A DNA stretch of 64,000 nucleotides from Mycobacterium sp. PSTR-4-N (GCF_022348085.1 NZ_JAKRFN010000007.1:165943-229942); one strand, 5' to 3'. Positions 48,456 through 58,334 are shown, counted from the first letter of the stretch. A program made the numbers and translations. Notes: generated by a model not told the origin, from the sequence alone.

Positions 48456-49430
48456 GTGGCCGGACGACAGCTCAAAGAGATCTTTCGGGCGTTCCACACG
48501 CGCGATGAGCTGGCTTTTCGTCGCGCAGCTGCAGAAATTATCGAGGAAGAGCAGGCAAAGCACCATAATGCGTTAGCTCGCGACCTCCAGAAGCTGCTGA
48601 TAGCGGGTAGCGGCTCCGTCGATACTGGGCCGACAGTTCTTGTTCCTCCTCCACCGAAGGACCGGGAAGGTGAATGGGACCTCGGTGAGGTGCGAGAACC
48701 TGAACGTCTGTTGGAAGACCTCGTCCTACGTCAGAGCGTATCGGCGGTCCTCGAGAGTGTGATCGAGGAGGTCCGTCAGTGGTCGTTGCTGGACGCTGCT
48801 GGTCTCCCGCGGCGGCAACGTCTCTTGCTGCAAGGGCCACCCGGTTGCGGCAAGACGACTGCGGCCGAGGCCGTCGCAGCCGAGCTGGGGCGACCCTTGG
48901 TGATCGTGAGGCTGGACGCGGTCGTCTCCTCCTACCTCGGGGAGACGGCAAGCAACCTCCGTCGCATCCTGGAATATGCCGATCAGGCTCCCTTCGTCGT
49001 GCTGTTCGACGAGTTCGATGCGCTGGGCCGATCACGCGACGACAGCTCCGAGCACGGCGAAATGAAGCGTGTCGTTACCGCCTTCCTCCAGATGACGGAA
49101 CGCTACCGCGGGCCAAGCCTCTTGTTGGCGGCAACGAACCACCCGACCCTGCTGGACGAGGCGCTGTGGCGCCGGTTCGACGAAGTCGTGACGTTCGACC
49201 TCCCCACCGTGCACCAAATTCGGCAGCTCATACGACTCCGGTTCAAGAGCGTGACCCATTCCGGTCTCGAGGTCGACAGCTACGCCAGCGCCCTCAAGGG
49301 GCTGCCACACGCCGCAGCCGAAAAGCTCGTCGTTGATGCACGCCGCACCGCTCTGCTGCGTCGTGCAGAGTCCGTGAACGACAGCGACGTCCGAAAGGCA
49401 CTGTCGAGTATTACGTCTCGGCCGTGGTGA
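48456..49430 (+). CDS. ietA: AAA+ ATPase of an IetAS-type system
   Basis: 324 aa from a GTG. N-terminal helical region (about 1-75), then a AAA+ core: Walker A GPPGCGKT, Walker B VVLFDEFDALG, sensor ATNHP and arginine-finger segment ALWRRFDEV. The partner subtilase gene starts at its stop codon. This ATPase-plus-S8-protease pair matches the IetAS architecture, known as a plasmid stability/incompatibility module and reported as an anti-phage system. Probable role: sensing or restraining the protease. Confidence 0.85.
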   Translation: MAGRQLKEIFRAFHTRDELAFRRAAAEIIEEEQAKHHNALARDLQKLLIAGSGSVDTGPTVLVPPPPKDREGEWDLGEVREPERLLEDLVLRQSVSAVLESVIEEVRQWSLLDAAGLPRRQRLLLQGPPGCGKTTAAEAVAAELGRPLVIVRLDAVVSSYLGETASNLRRILEYADQAPFVVLFDEFDALGRSRDDSSEHGEMKRVVTAFLQMTERYRGPSLLLAATNHPTLLDEALWRRFDEVVTFDLPTVHQIRQLIRLRFKSVTHSGLEVDSYASALKGLPHAAAEKLVVDARRTALLRRAESVNDSDVRKALSSITSRPW

Positions 49431-49433
49431 GTG

Positions 49434-51773
49434 ATGCCCGAACACCTACTACTTCCGAACCCGCGGCCTGTCCGCTCTCGGCGTGCCAGTGGAGCCGGCG
49501 GGGGCACGCCGCAGCGGCAACGTGGTGAACACGGTCGGCATCTCCGCCGGCAACTCGATGTCTCCCGCGCGCCACGCCAGCTCAACGCCGGGGTCGACCC
49601 CGACATGGTGTTCAAGATCATCGCGGGGTCGCGGCCGGAGGACTCGTCGTTCGAAGGTCGAGGACTACAGATTCTCGGTGAGACTGTCGACTACACGTAC
49701 TTCGTGCTGTCCAGCGATCGCGGCGCGTCGCTGGAGAATGCGATACAGCGATACGTGCGCACGGGTGAACTCCGCAGTTTCTTCAATCAGATCGACGACA
49801 TCGAGCCCTACGGTCCGCAAGATCGCAGCGGCCCAGGTATCGGCGAGATCGAAGCGGACTTCAGCGGCACGACGGTCGTCGACGTCATCATCTGGCCCTC
49901 GGGTGCCTACAGCGAAGCCGTCAGACGAGCGGCTGTCGTCGAATCGGTCATCACGCAGAACGGTGGCCAGGTATTGCTTCGTTCCGTCTCGGCGCGGCGC
50001 AGTTATTTGCGGGCCGATGTGACCGCTGCCGGGTTGTCCGATCTGCTCAACACCAGCGTCGTTGAGGTGGTTCGCACACCGCCCGTACCGTTTCTCGACT
50101 TCCGCGACTGGCGCAACATCGACATCTCGTCTGTTACGCGAAGTCGACGGGTGAGCGAAGTGGTCGGCGTCCTCGACGATTCCCCGGCATCGTCGCACCC
50201 GTTACTGGCCGGACTCATCGCATCCGATGAATCGCTGTCACCCCCCGGCTACCAATGGCAACGCCGTGGTACCCACGGCACCGAGGTGGTGGGTCGCCTC
50301 CTCTACCCCTCGCTGCACGAAGAGTTGCGTGACGGCTTGCCGCTGACCGCGGTGGGCAGTGTTCGGATCGTGCGAATCCTCGAACCCGACCCCTCTCGCC
50401 CCGACGGTCCGCCGCGTTTCGCCACCTATGCCGCGCCCCACGACCTCGTCGAAGCTGCGGTTCGCCACCTCCACGGTGAGCACGGTGTCCGGATCTTCAA
50501 TCTCTCGATCGGTTACTCGGAGCCGTTCAACGACCTACATCTCGGACCGCTCACCGAGATCATCGACGATCTTGTACGGGAGCTCGACATCGTGATCGTC
50601 GTGCCGACTGGCAACGCCGCGGCCGACTTGACCGCTCGCACTGCGAGTGGTCACCACATCATCGACGACAAGCCGGAGTTCTTCTTCTCGCCCGAACACC
50701 GCCTATCGGAGCCCGGCCCAGCTGCTCTCGCGATCACTGTTGGGGCACTGGCCCTTAGTGGAGCGCCCGCCGAAATTCCCGGGCGCTTCGGATGGCGAGC
50801 CGCCGCCGATGCACGGGAAGCGGCACCCTTCAGTCGCAGCGGACCAGGGCTCGGAACGAACACGCGCCGCGCAAACAAGCCCGACGTCACCCACTTCGGT
50901 GGGAACGTGGTCATCAACGATGTGGGCAACACCGTGCCCAACGACCCCGGCGCGTCCCTGGTCAGCACATCGACACGCGGCACCGAAGGTCAACTTTTCG
51001 CCGCCGTAAACGGCACGAGCTACGCCGCACCCGCTGTCGCACGCGTCGCAGCCGACATCGCCTACGCCTACCCCGACGCCTCGGCGAATCTGATTCGCGC
51101 CCTGGTTGCGACAGGCGCGTCACAAACCCAGCCGGCGACGAGCATTCCCGAACCGCACCGTAGAAACCGCGTCTACGGGCACGGTCTCCCCCAGGCAGAC
51201 AGAGCGACATCAAGCGACGGCCACCGCGTCACGATGACCTACGACGGTTCCATGCCTGTCGACACAGTACAGATCCACCCGCTGCCCGTCCCCGAGCAGT
51301 TCCGACGCGGTAGCCGGCGTGACCGCGTCATCAGCGTCGCTCTCGCGTTCGACCCGCCCGTACGGCGCCAACGCCGGGAATACCTCGCCGGCACAATGAA
51401 ATACGAGATATATAGGGACATAAGCGCAGAGGACTTGGCCGACATCTTGCAGCGGCAAGACCCCGACGATCGCGCCGAACTCATCACCGACCGTCGCAAG
51501 CTTGATCTGCAGCCCGGCGTTAATACCTTCACCCATGGCACGCTGCAACTCCGTACCTGGACCGGACGGAACTCCTTCGCAAACGACGACGAGACATTCC
51601 TCATCGCGGTCACCCACAAAGCTCAGACCTGGGCCCGCAACGATCCGGCCTACGACAGTCAGGCGTACGCGTTGGCCGCAACGTTAGAGGATCGCGAACT
51701 GGAAACGGCCAATCTCCACGAGACCCTGCGACAACGACTGAGCATCCCCAACCGCGTGCGGCTGCGCACCTAA
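49434..51773 (+). CDS. ietS: Subtilisin-like S8 protease of an IetAS-type system
   Basis: 779 aa from the ATG at 49434, 3 bases after the ATPase stop. About 215 N-terminal residues form a leader domain, then the S8 protease: catalytic Asp in VVGVLDDSPASSHP, His in RGTHGTEVVGRLL, oxyanion Asn in VPTGNAAAD and Ser in VNGTSYAAPAVA. A C-terminal domain of about 170 residues follows. No signal peptide, so it acts in the cytoplasm. All catalytic residues are intact. It likely degrades cell proteins when released by the ATPase, giving an abortive response. Confidence 0.87.
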   Translation: MPEHLLLPNPRPVRSRRASGAGGGTPQRQRGEHGRHLRRQLDVSRAPRQLNAGVDPDMVFKIIAGSRPEDSSFEGRGLQILGETVDYTYFVLSSDRGASLENAIQRYVRTGELRSFFNQIDDIEPYGPQDRSGPGIGEIEADFSGTTVVDVIIWPSGAYSEAVRRAAVVESVITQNGGQVLLRSVSARRSYLRADVTAAGLSDLLNTSVVEVVRTPPVPFLDFRDWRNIDISSVTRSRRVSEVVGVLDDSPASSHPLLAGLIASDESLSPPGYQWQRRGTHGTEVVGRLLYPSLHEELRDGLPLTAVGSVRIVRILEPDPSRPDGPPRFATYAAPHDLVEAAVRHLHGEHGVRIFNLSIGYSEPFNDLHLGPLTEIIDDLVRELDIVIVVPTGNAAADLTARTASGHHIIDDKPEFFFSPEHRLSEPGPAALAITVGALALSGAPAEIPGRFGWRAAADAREAAPFSRSGPGLGTNTRRANKPDVTHFGGNVVINDVGNTVPNDPGASLVSTSTRGTEGQLFAAVNGTSYAAPAVARVAADIAYAYPDASANLIRALVATGASQTQPATSIPEPHRRNRVYGHGLPQADRATSSDGHRVTMTYDGSMPVDTVQIHPLPVPEQFRRGSRRDRVISVALAFDPPVRRQRREYLAGTMKYEIYRDISAEDLADILQRQDPDDRAELITDRRKLDLQPGVNTFTHGTLQLRTWTGRNSFANDDETFLIAVTHKAQTWARNDPAYDSQAYALAATLEDRELETANLHETLRQRLSIPNRVRLRT

Positions 51774-52229
51774 ACAAGCCAGCCGACACCTACAGTTAGC
51801 GGGCTTGCCTAACCGGGTGCTCCCGTGACACCGCGCCCTCGGGACATGCCGCGCGCGAAGACCTGGGACCGCGGCACCGTCATCGACAGATTCGCTGCCG
51901 GCAGGAGACCCCAGGGGAAGGACGACAGCGCGCGCCCTTCTTCTCGGGTGAGTCCGCGTAGACGCACCGACAAGGCATCGTCGGTGCGCGGCGTGTCGCA
52001 TTACGCTCGTCGGTATGGCGCGGGCTCCATCTCGGGCGCCCGCCCGGAGCCAATCCCATCGTGGATCTCGCGCGCAGCCTGGAGTGCGATCCCGAGGACG
52101 TCACCGACATCCTCTGCCGGCGCGGCGACGACGCCCTGCTTGACATCGTGCAAACCGTCAGCTTGGCGCGTGGCTCAGTGCACAACCCCGGGCATACCGT
52201 GTATTCATGCAGAGCCGAGGGCCATCGCG
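51774..52229. other. Intergenic stretch, no gene supported
   Basis: About 455 bases. A GTG frame from 52061 encodes a short acidic segment (ECDPEDVTDILCRRGDD) but soon turns into the shadow of the next gene, so it is not called. Confidence 0.4.
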
Positions 52230-52547
52230 ATGACCACCCCGACGACGAACCGTCCTTACGTCTTCGAGCTCGCGGCGCTCGCGCTCGACCCCGAGGTGGG
52301 CCAGGACAACGCTCGCAAGACCGCTCGCGAAAACGGTATCGACGACGCGGTGTTCGACCGTGCGATCGGCGTTCTCCACCGGATCAACGACGGCGGAGAA
52401 GACATCGACGACTTCGTCCTGCGCGAATACATACTCGACGGCTGGCTCCAGGGGTACCTCCCGCTCGGCGCGCACGCGAGCAACGCGATGCTGACCACCT
52501 GGCGGTTGGCGCAACTGGCCCAAGACCACTACCAGAAGCTCCAATGA
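52230..52547 (+). CDS. Small hypothetical protein
   Basis: 105 aa from the ATG at 52230. Acidic and helical (ARENGIDDAVFDRAIGVLHR, later EDIDDFVLREYILDG). It overlaps the nuclease gene by 4 bases (ATGA), so the two are probably co-translated. No family recognised; it might be a nuclease partner or a phage/plasmid small protein. Confidence 0.6.
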   Translation: MTTPTTNRPYVFELAALALDPEVGQDNARKTARENGIDDAVFDRAIGVLHRINDGGEDIDDFVLREYILDGWLQGYLPLGAHASNAMLTTWRLAQLAQDHYQKLQ

Positions 52548-53104
52548 GGACCTCAGCCGCTGGGCAGGTGACCGCCATCCTTGCTGCGGCCGGGCTGACG
52601 GTCACCGCCTGCTCGGCCTCCCTCGGTCCGATTGCGGTAAGCCGTGCCGACGACCCTGCCCTGACTGCCACCGTTCTGCGGGTAGTCGACGGCGATACGG
52701 TCGACGTGGTCGACGATTCCCGAGGGCGATTGCGTATCAGGCTAATTGGAGTCGACAGCCCCGAGGTGCACAAGCCCGGCTACGGTATCGGCTGTTGGGG
52801 TCCCGAGGCAAGCGAGTTCGCCCGTTCCGCACTCACCGGCCAGCGCGTCGCGATCGTCACCGATCCCAGCCAGGACACCCACGACCGCTACGGACGGACG
52901 CTGGCTTACGTGGAAAGGGCGGGAGGCTGGGACTTCTCGGTCGAGGCGGCCCGAGCGGGTGCGGCAAAGTCTTACGTATACGGCCGGCGCCCAGCCACTC
53001 TGACACCGCAGATCCAGGCCGCGGAGGCCGAAGCGCAACGAACGCAGCGCGGCCTCTGGGGACCTCCCTGCTACGGCCACACCGATTCAACGCCCGTGAA
53101 GTAG
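52544..53104 (+). CDS. Thermonuclease-family lipoprotein (SNase)
   Basis: 186 aa. A signal peptide ends in TVTACS (lipobox Cys23). The SNase fold is clear: VLRVVDGDTVDV, RLRIRLIGVDSPEV with the first catalytic Arg/Asp region, GRTLAYV with the second Arg, and ARAGAAKSYVYG near the end. It degrades DNA/RNA outside the membrane, perhaps incoming DNA. Translationally coupled to the 105-aa gene upstream. Confidence 0.9.
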   Translation: MRTSAAGQVTAILAAAGLTVTACSASLGPIAVSRADDPALTATVLRVVDGDTVDVVDDSRGRLRIRLIGVDSPEVHKPGYGIGCWGPEASEFARSALTGQRVAIVTDPSQDTHDRYGRTLAYVERAGGWDFSVEAARAGAAKSYVYGRRPATLTPQIQAAEAEAQRTQRGLWGPPCYGHTDSTPVK

Positions 53105-53480
53105 TTTCGACGACGCCGACGGGACCGCCGAACTGGGCAGGCGGTCACTGCCCGCACGCGGCGCACCACAGCAGCGCCCCACCTAGGTGGACACGCCTCC
53201 GGCGTGGCTGATAACGCCGTTGTTTTGCCTTCTGGCCCACTCATTTTGTGGCCGCGGCTTGGCCGCGGAAGGCCGTCGGCTCTCCCCCGCTGCGCTCCTC
53301 CGGGCCCTGCGGGCTCGCAGAACTTTTCCCACCCGTGTTCGCTGCGCTCACGGGAAAACTTCTGCGCCCGAGACCTTCCCGCTCACCTGCACCACTGGCC
53401 ACCAATTCGTTTTCGCCAGACGGCAAAAGAACGGGCGGCCCGACCCGGGGTGCCCGCGTTGACGAGGAAGGTCACCACAC
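53105..53480. other. Intergenic region with palindromes before the ParB-like gene
   Basis: It contains CCACCTAGGTGG (53179-53190), CACGCC-TCC-GGCGTG (53192-53206) and twin CCGCGG blocks (53252-53268). Such dyads before a ParB-like gene could be partition or replication sites, but no iteron array is present. Confidence 0.4.
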
Positions 53481-54074
53481 ATGTCCATCACCACCGACAC
53501 CACCGAGCAGGTCGCCCCGTCCGTCGTATACCTCGACCCGCACACGCTGGAGCTCGAAGACAACGTGCGCGACTTCGTCTATCTGGACAAGGAGTTCATC
53601 GACAGTCTGCGCGAGCTTGGCGTCATCGTGCCGATCCTGGCGGTACGCGACGCCACCGGCCGCATCTGCGTTCGCGAGGGGCAATGCCGCACCCTCGGTG
53701 CCCGCGAGGTCGGCTTGGAGAGGGTGCCGGTGTACGTGATGCCCACCGGAACGTCCGATGACGATGCCGCAACCGTCGAGCGGATCGTTCAGCAGATGGT
53801 CGCCAACGACCGGCGCGCGGCGTTGAGCAACTCCCAACGTGCCCGCGGCATCCAGCAGATGCTCGACACCGGCATGTCTGCGACCAAGGTTGCCAAGAAG
53901 CTCTCAATGCGCCGCGACGAGGTCGCAGCCGCCGGGGCGGTGTCGAAATCGACGGCGGCGCTGGAAGCCGTCGACGGCGGTCAGCTCGACTTCACCCAGG
54001 CGCAAGCGCTCGCTGAGTTCATTGTTATATGGACACGCGTCGGGGTCTCATGTCGTACCTCAATGATGAAGTGA
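53481..54074 (+). pseudogene. ParB-like nuclease-domain protein, 3' end replaced by a transposon
   Basis: 197 aa with a GAGGAAGG ribosome-binding site. ParB/sulfiredoxin-type domain with LEDNVRDFVYLD, then GVIVPILAVRD, REGQCRTLGAREVGLE and an HTH region (TKVAKKLSMRRDEVAAAG). After LDFTQAQALAEF (near 54020) the reading passes into transposon sequence and ends with unrelated residues. Intact members are two to three times longer, so this copy is truncated. It marks the plasmid-like backbone. Confidence 0.8.
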
Positions 54075-55204
54075 AGTCCGTGAGGGTTCTTGTTGACCGA
54101 ACCGATGGATTCGTTCGTTCTGTTCTTCTCGTCGGCAGTGACGGAACACCGGTAGACGTTGTGTGTCGCTTTCTGGACTATCTATTGGAGACGGGAGGTA
54201 GTCCGAATACCGCTTCTGCCTACGCTCACGATCTAAAGTATTTGTTCGAGTTCTGCGAAGAGCGCGATCTTGACTGGACCGAGTTCGGTCCCGCGGTCGC
54301 TTTTGATCTGCTCGGTTGGTTGCGGCGTCGACCGTGTCGCCGAGGTGTGCAGCAATCGGCCCCGTCGACTGCTGAACCACGCGGACGCGTTCTGGCGCCG
54401 GCCTCTATTGCTCGAGCGTTGGCGGCTGTGTCTAGCTTCTACGGATGGGCCATTGCTACAGAGCGATTCGCGGATGAGAATCCTCTGCACCGTCGGCGGG
54501 ATCTTGCACTGGCTCGGGTTTCGAGTCGTCATCAGTCCTTCATGGGCCGAGCGAGTCGTCAGCTGCCGACTCGGCGTGAGGTGCGGGTTCGTGTGCCTTC
54601 ACGGTTGCCGCGGCCCATGGGTGGTGACGAAGTCCGCGCGTTGTTGGACAGTATGTCGAACTTGCGGGATCTAGCGATGGTGCTGCTCATGCTGGACGGA
54701 GGGTTGCGACCTGGTGAGGTGCTCGGCCTTCACGTCGAAGACATCGCTTACGGGCGTCGACGCGTCACCATTCGCAAACGCGATGATCACCCTCGGGGGG
54801 CCCGGCAGAAGTCTCACCGAGAGCGCGTTGTTGACCTTCTCGATCCGCGTACGCTCGATGTGGTCAATCGCTACGTGCTGCACGAACGCCCGCTAGAGGC
54901 GGACACGCCGTTCATTTTCCTGGTTGGTGGGAGGGGCAAGCGTCGTACCCATCCTTTGTCGTATGCCGCCTTGGTAAGGATGTTTTCGCGGCGGCTGGAC
55001 AGGCTGGGCATTCGGACGCCCGACACGACACCCCATGCGTTGCGTCACACGCACGCAACGGCGATGTGGGAGGCAGGCATGCGCGAGTTGTCTCTTCAAC
55101 AGCGGCTCGGGCACGCAAGCCCCGAATCGACGCGTATTTATACGCGGGTTTCGGACGCCCAGGTGCGGTCGGAATATGTCGCGGCACTCGGGCATGTGAA
55201 ATGA
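54029..55204 (+). CDS. tnpA: Tn554-type transposase A (tyrosine recombinase)
   Basis: 391 aa; an in-frame ATG at 54050 (MSYLNDEVKSVRV) is an alternative start. N-terminal core-binding domain, catalytic domain with Arg in LDGGLRPGEVLG, HALRHTHATAMW, and GHASPESTRIYTRVSD with the Tyr. All recombinase residues are present. It closely follows the TnpA layout of Tn554 and acts with TnpB. Confidence 0.9.
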   Translation: MDTRRGLMSYLNDEVKSVRVLVDRTDGFVRSVLLVGSDGTPVDVVCRFLDYLLETGGSPNTASAYAHDLKYLFEFCEERDLDWTEFGPAVAFDLLGWLRRRPCRRGVQQSAPSTAEPRGRVLAPASIARALAAVSSFYGWAIATERFADENPLHRRRDLALARVSSRHQSFMGRASRQLPTRREVRVRVPSRLPRPMGGDEVRALLDSMSNLRDLAMVLLMLDGGLRPGEVLGLHVEDIAYGRRRVTIRKRDDHPRGARQKSHRERVVDLLDPRTLDVVNRYVLHERPLEADTPFIFLVGGRGKRRTHPLSYAALVRMFSRRLDRLGIRTPDTTPHALRHTHATAMWEAGMRELSLQQRLGHASPESTRIYTRVSDAQVRSEYVAALGHVK

Positions 55205-57339
55205 TCTCGCCAGCAACGCCTCTGTCGCTTGATACCAGACATGGCGGGCTGGTACACGCTGCGGAAATCGAGTACAAATCGTGGCTGAACGAACACGTTG
55301 TGCATCCCACACTTCGCTGGCAGAAGATGGTCGTCTATCGAGGATTTGTCGGATCGTTTCCGAATCTGGCGGAGTGGTTCGACGCCCCTCTCGCACAACG
55401 GCTCGGTTTCGTCGGCGGCCCGAGCTGGGCTCAGGGTCGTACGAGGACGCATGAGGCGATCGGTTACCTCGCGTATCTCTCGCTGGTAAGGGGTGTTTCG
55501 CTAGATTACGACTATCTCCTCGCTCGACAGTTCACAAGGCTTCTTAGTGACGCTGGCGGGGGCAGCGGCTTGGGAGTGGACCGGTCGACATTGGAGTCGT
55601 GGGTCGAACGCCTGGTGCAATTGGGCTACGCCTACACCAGTGCACGCGCCCATCTCACGTGGGCGGTGACGCGCATCTTGCTTCGGCGAGGCGATCCGGA
55701 CCTCACAATGATTACCGGCTCAGACCTTTTCTTATTGGCAGACGCTATCCGCCGCTTCGGATCTCGAAAAGATTTCAACGACTTACGCGCGGCGATGCAT
55801 CCACGCGTCGCCGTCGCCGACGGCGCTGCCGAGGGCTACATCAAGAACCACCTGAATAAGGTTCATGCCACGCACGTTTTGCTGTACAACATCGGCCAAG
55901 TGGCCGAACGTCCAACCTCGGGAACGACCCCGAGACCCCCGACGTGGGCTGAGCGGCTCTTGCCGGAGCCGTGCCCGGCACCGATCCGCGCCGTCGTGGA
56001 GCGATACCTACGACTGCGACTCGACGCGAAGCTCGACCGACCCCAAACCGTACGCCTCGCGCGTGAAAGCCTCCGCCGGTTCGTCAATTGGCTCAGCGCC
56101 GACCATCCCGACATCACCAACTTCTCGCGTGTCGACAGGTCAATCGCCGAGGAGTATTTGAAGTGGCTCCCGACCTACCTCAGCAAGAACACGGGTAAGC
56201 CGCTTGCGGTGACCACACTGAAACATGAAATCAACGCCCTCGCTGCATTCTGCCGCGATACAGCTGTTTGGGGTTGGACCGACGTACCGGGCAAGCCGTT
56301 ATTCACTGTTCGTGACACCCCCCGCCGCCCCGAGGCGGTCCCCCGCTTTTTGCCCACTCATGAGCTGGACGCCGTTGCTGCGGCGATCAACCAACTCGAC
56401 GATCCCCACCAGAAGGCAGCACTCCTATTGGTCCGGTGGTCAGGCGCGCGCCGCGACGAGATTCGCCGCCTAACAACAGACTCACTCGACTCCTACTCCG
56501 ATGGCCACCCGCGATTGCGCATCCCAGTCGGTAAGACCCACTCAGAACGCTTGATCCCACTACACCCGGAGGCTGCCGACGCACTGAAGGTTGTTATCGA
56601 ACTGGCGCGTTCCCAAGCAGCTATAGCACGCCGAGACGACACTGTTGGAAAGGCCGTCAATCACATCTTCATTCGCCGCGGAAAGCTCATCTCCGCCACT
56701 ACACTCTTCGACAAACCCCTGCGCGACATCTGCCAGAAGATCGGCCTAGTCTCCTCAGATGGCCGATCGACCGTCAGCGCACACCGATTTCGCCACACCG
56801 TGGGGACGCAGCTAGCCGAGGGCGGCGCGCGAATCCAAACGATCATGGCGGTGCTGGGCCACCGCAGTGCCAACATGGCGATGATCTACGCGCGCATCTC
56901 CGACCCCGAAGTCCGACGGCAGTACGAAAACGCCCTCGCGAGCGGACAAAGAATCGCCGGGCCCGCCGCGGACGCACTTCTCAACGGCACGCTCGACGGA
57001 GAAGCCGTTCACTGGCTACAGACGAACTTCCTGAAGACGCAGTTGGAACTAGGTCACTGCCTCCGTCTGCCCGCCGAAGGACCCTGCGAATGCGACCTGG
57101 CACTGAACTGCCCGAAGTTCCTGACTACTAGCGAGTACGCGCCGCGATTGCGCGCGAGAATGGAGACCGAGCACATCTTGATTGCCGACGCGCGGGCTCG
57201 CGGATGGGACCGCGAAGTAGAGCGCCACGAAGCGGCATGTCGGCGTCTCCAACAACTCCTAGTAGAGATTGAACCGTCAGAGCCCTGCCCCACCTCGAGC
57301 GGATCCGCCCGCAACGAGCCATTAGTTGTGCCTAGCTGA
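55201..57339 (+). CDS. tnpB: Tn554-type transposase B (tyrosine recombinase)
   Basis: 712 aa from the ATG overlapping the tnpA stop. A long N-terminal region (about 1-340) precedes the catalytic domain: Arg in RWSGARRDEIRRLT, Lys in VGKTHSERLIPL, SAHRFRHTVGTQLAEGG, and GHRSANMAMIYARISD with the Tyr. The C-terminal 130 residues have a Cys cluster (GPCECDLALNCPKF), seen in TnpB proteins. The ORF is intact, so the element may be active. Confidence 0.9.
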   Translation: MISPATPLSLDTRHGGLVHAAEIEYKSWLNEHVVHPTLRWQKMVVYRGFVGSFPNLAEWFDAPLAQRLGFVGGPSWAQGRTRTHEAIGYLAYLSLVRGVSLDYDYLLARQFTRLLSDAGGGSGLGVDRSTLESWVERLVQLGYAYTSARAHLTWAVTRILLRRGDPDLTMITGSDLFLLADAIRRFGSRKDFNDLRAAMHPRVAVADGAAEGYIKNHLNKVHATHVLLYNIGQVAERPTSGTTPRPPTWAERLLPEPCPAPIRAVVERYLRLRLDAKLDRPQTVRLARESLRRFVNWLSADHPDITNFSRVDRSIAEEYLKWLPTYLSKNTGKPLAVTTLKHEINALAAFCRDTAVWGWTDVPGKPLFTVRDTPRRPEAVPRFLPTHELDAVAAAINQLDDPHQKAALLLVRWSGARRDEIRRLTTDSLDSYSDGHPRLRIPVGKTHSERLIPLHPEAADALKVVIELARSQAAIARRDDTVGKAVNHIFIRRGKLISATTLFDKPLRDICQKIGLVSSDGRSTVSAHRFRHTVGTQLAEGGARIQTIMAVLGHRSANMAMIYARISDPEVRRQYENALASGQRIAGPAADALLNGTLDGEAVHWLQTNFLKTQLELGHCLRLPAEGPCECDLALNCPKFLTTSEYAPRLRARMETEHILIADARARGWDREVERHEAACRRLQQLLVEIEPSEPCPTSSGSARNEPLVVPS

Positions 57340-57599
57340 CTCGCACAGGCCAAAGCCGTGTCGCGGTAGCGACCATCTGTAGAGCGCACAGTCGTCAGCT
57401 GCTTTTTTCAGGTAACGCTGGTGTCACTGGCATCCGTCAACGCGGCTCTGAGACAGATGATTTGAGGCAGTACGATCTGCGAGTTGCGGCGAGCGAAGGA
57501 GCGTCCAACGGGGTGTTCTCGATCCCGAGAAGCGAGTAGGGCGATGGAGGGCCCACGCCGATGCAGGTCGTGCGGCGTCTTAAGAACGCAGTTGCGAAT

Positions 57600-58334
57600 T
57601 CATTCACCCCTGGGGATTCTGATGTTCGCCTCGACTTCGTCGGCTGGCAGCTCTCTGGTGCAGAAGAACCAGTCTTCGCATTGGACTCCCTCTACACCGT
57701 CGTCCATGCGTTGCTTCGCGGTTCCGCACGAGCCTGCGGTGGGCACGATCACGCGGTCGCCGGGGCGCCAGTCGGCGGGCGTCGCGACGTCGAACCGGTC
57801 TGCCGTCTGGAGTGCTTTGACGACGCGTAGCAGTTCGTCGAAGTTGCGGCCTAGCGAGAGGGGGTAATAGATGATGGTTCGCACGGTTCCGGTTGGGTCG
57901 ATCACGAACACGGCTCGAACGGCTTTCGTCGAATCCTCGCCCGGCATGATCATGCCGTACTTTCCGGCGACCTCCATCGAGACGTCCTCGATGAGCGGAA
58001 AGGTCACCTCGACGTTGCGCATGTCTTTGAAGGCGATCTTGTCCTTGATGGTGCGCAGCCAGGCGATGTGGCTGTACAGCCCGTCCACCGAGAGTCCGAC
58101 CAGCTCGGTGTTGTAGGCGGCGAACTCCTTCTGCATAGACGCGAAGGTGATGAATTCACTCGTGCACACGGGAGTGAAGTCCGCTGGGTGGGAGAACAGG
58201 ATCGCCCACTTGCCGGCGTAGTCACCGGGGAAGTTGATGTCACCCTGGGTGGTCTTAGCCCGGAATGCCGGCGCCGGATCGCCGATGCGCGGCATCATCG
58301 CAATTGGGGCGGTGTCTTCGGAATCGGTTGTCAT
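57600..58334 (-). CDS. Peroxiredoxin (Prx6-type)
   Basis: 244 aa from the ATG at 58334 with a GAAAGGA ribosome-binding site. Peroxiredoxin fold: HPADFTPVCTSEF with the peroxidatic Cys, then WLRTIKDK and the FVIDPTGTVR strand. The C-terminal extension typical of Prx6 carries further cysteines (CEDWFFCTREL), allowing a 2-Cys mechanism. A perfect CsoR/CstR-type palindrome lies upstream, so it belongs to the sulfur-stress regulon and probably reduces persulfides or peroxides. Confidence 0.9.
   Translation of the reverse strand: MTTDSEDTAPIAMMPRIGDPAPAFRAKTTQGDINFPGDYAGKWAILFSHPADFTPVCTSEFITFASMQKEFAAYNTELVGLSVDGLYSHIAWLRTIKDKIAFKDMRNVEVTFPLIEDVSMEVAGKYGMIMPGEDSTKAVRAVFVIDPTGTVRTIIYYPLSLGRNFDELLRVVKALQTADRFDVATPADWRPGDRVIVPTAGSCGTAKQRMDDGVEGVQCEDWFFCTRELPADEVEANIRIPRGE

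Larger units (their letters stand above)
54020..57340 (+). mobile_element. Tn554-type element
   Basis: Two adjacent tyrosine recombinase genes in tnpA-tnpB order with a 4-base overlap are the hallmark of Tn554-family transposons, which insert site-specifically without target duplication. The left end lies within about 54017-54028, where the ParB-like frame is broken. The right end is undefined; a tnpC-like frame was not found before the peroxiredoxin gene. Confidence 0.75.

Noticed and set aside
52061..52543. GTG frame leading into the thermonuclease
   Set aside because: After a short protein-like stretch it is out of frame with the real 105-aa gene; the nuclease has its own ATG with a signal peptide at 52544.
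53105..53480. Plasmid replication origin
   Set aside because: Palindromes exist, but there are no iterons, AT-rich unwinding segment or Rep gene.
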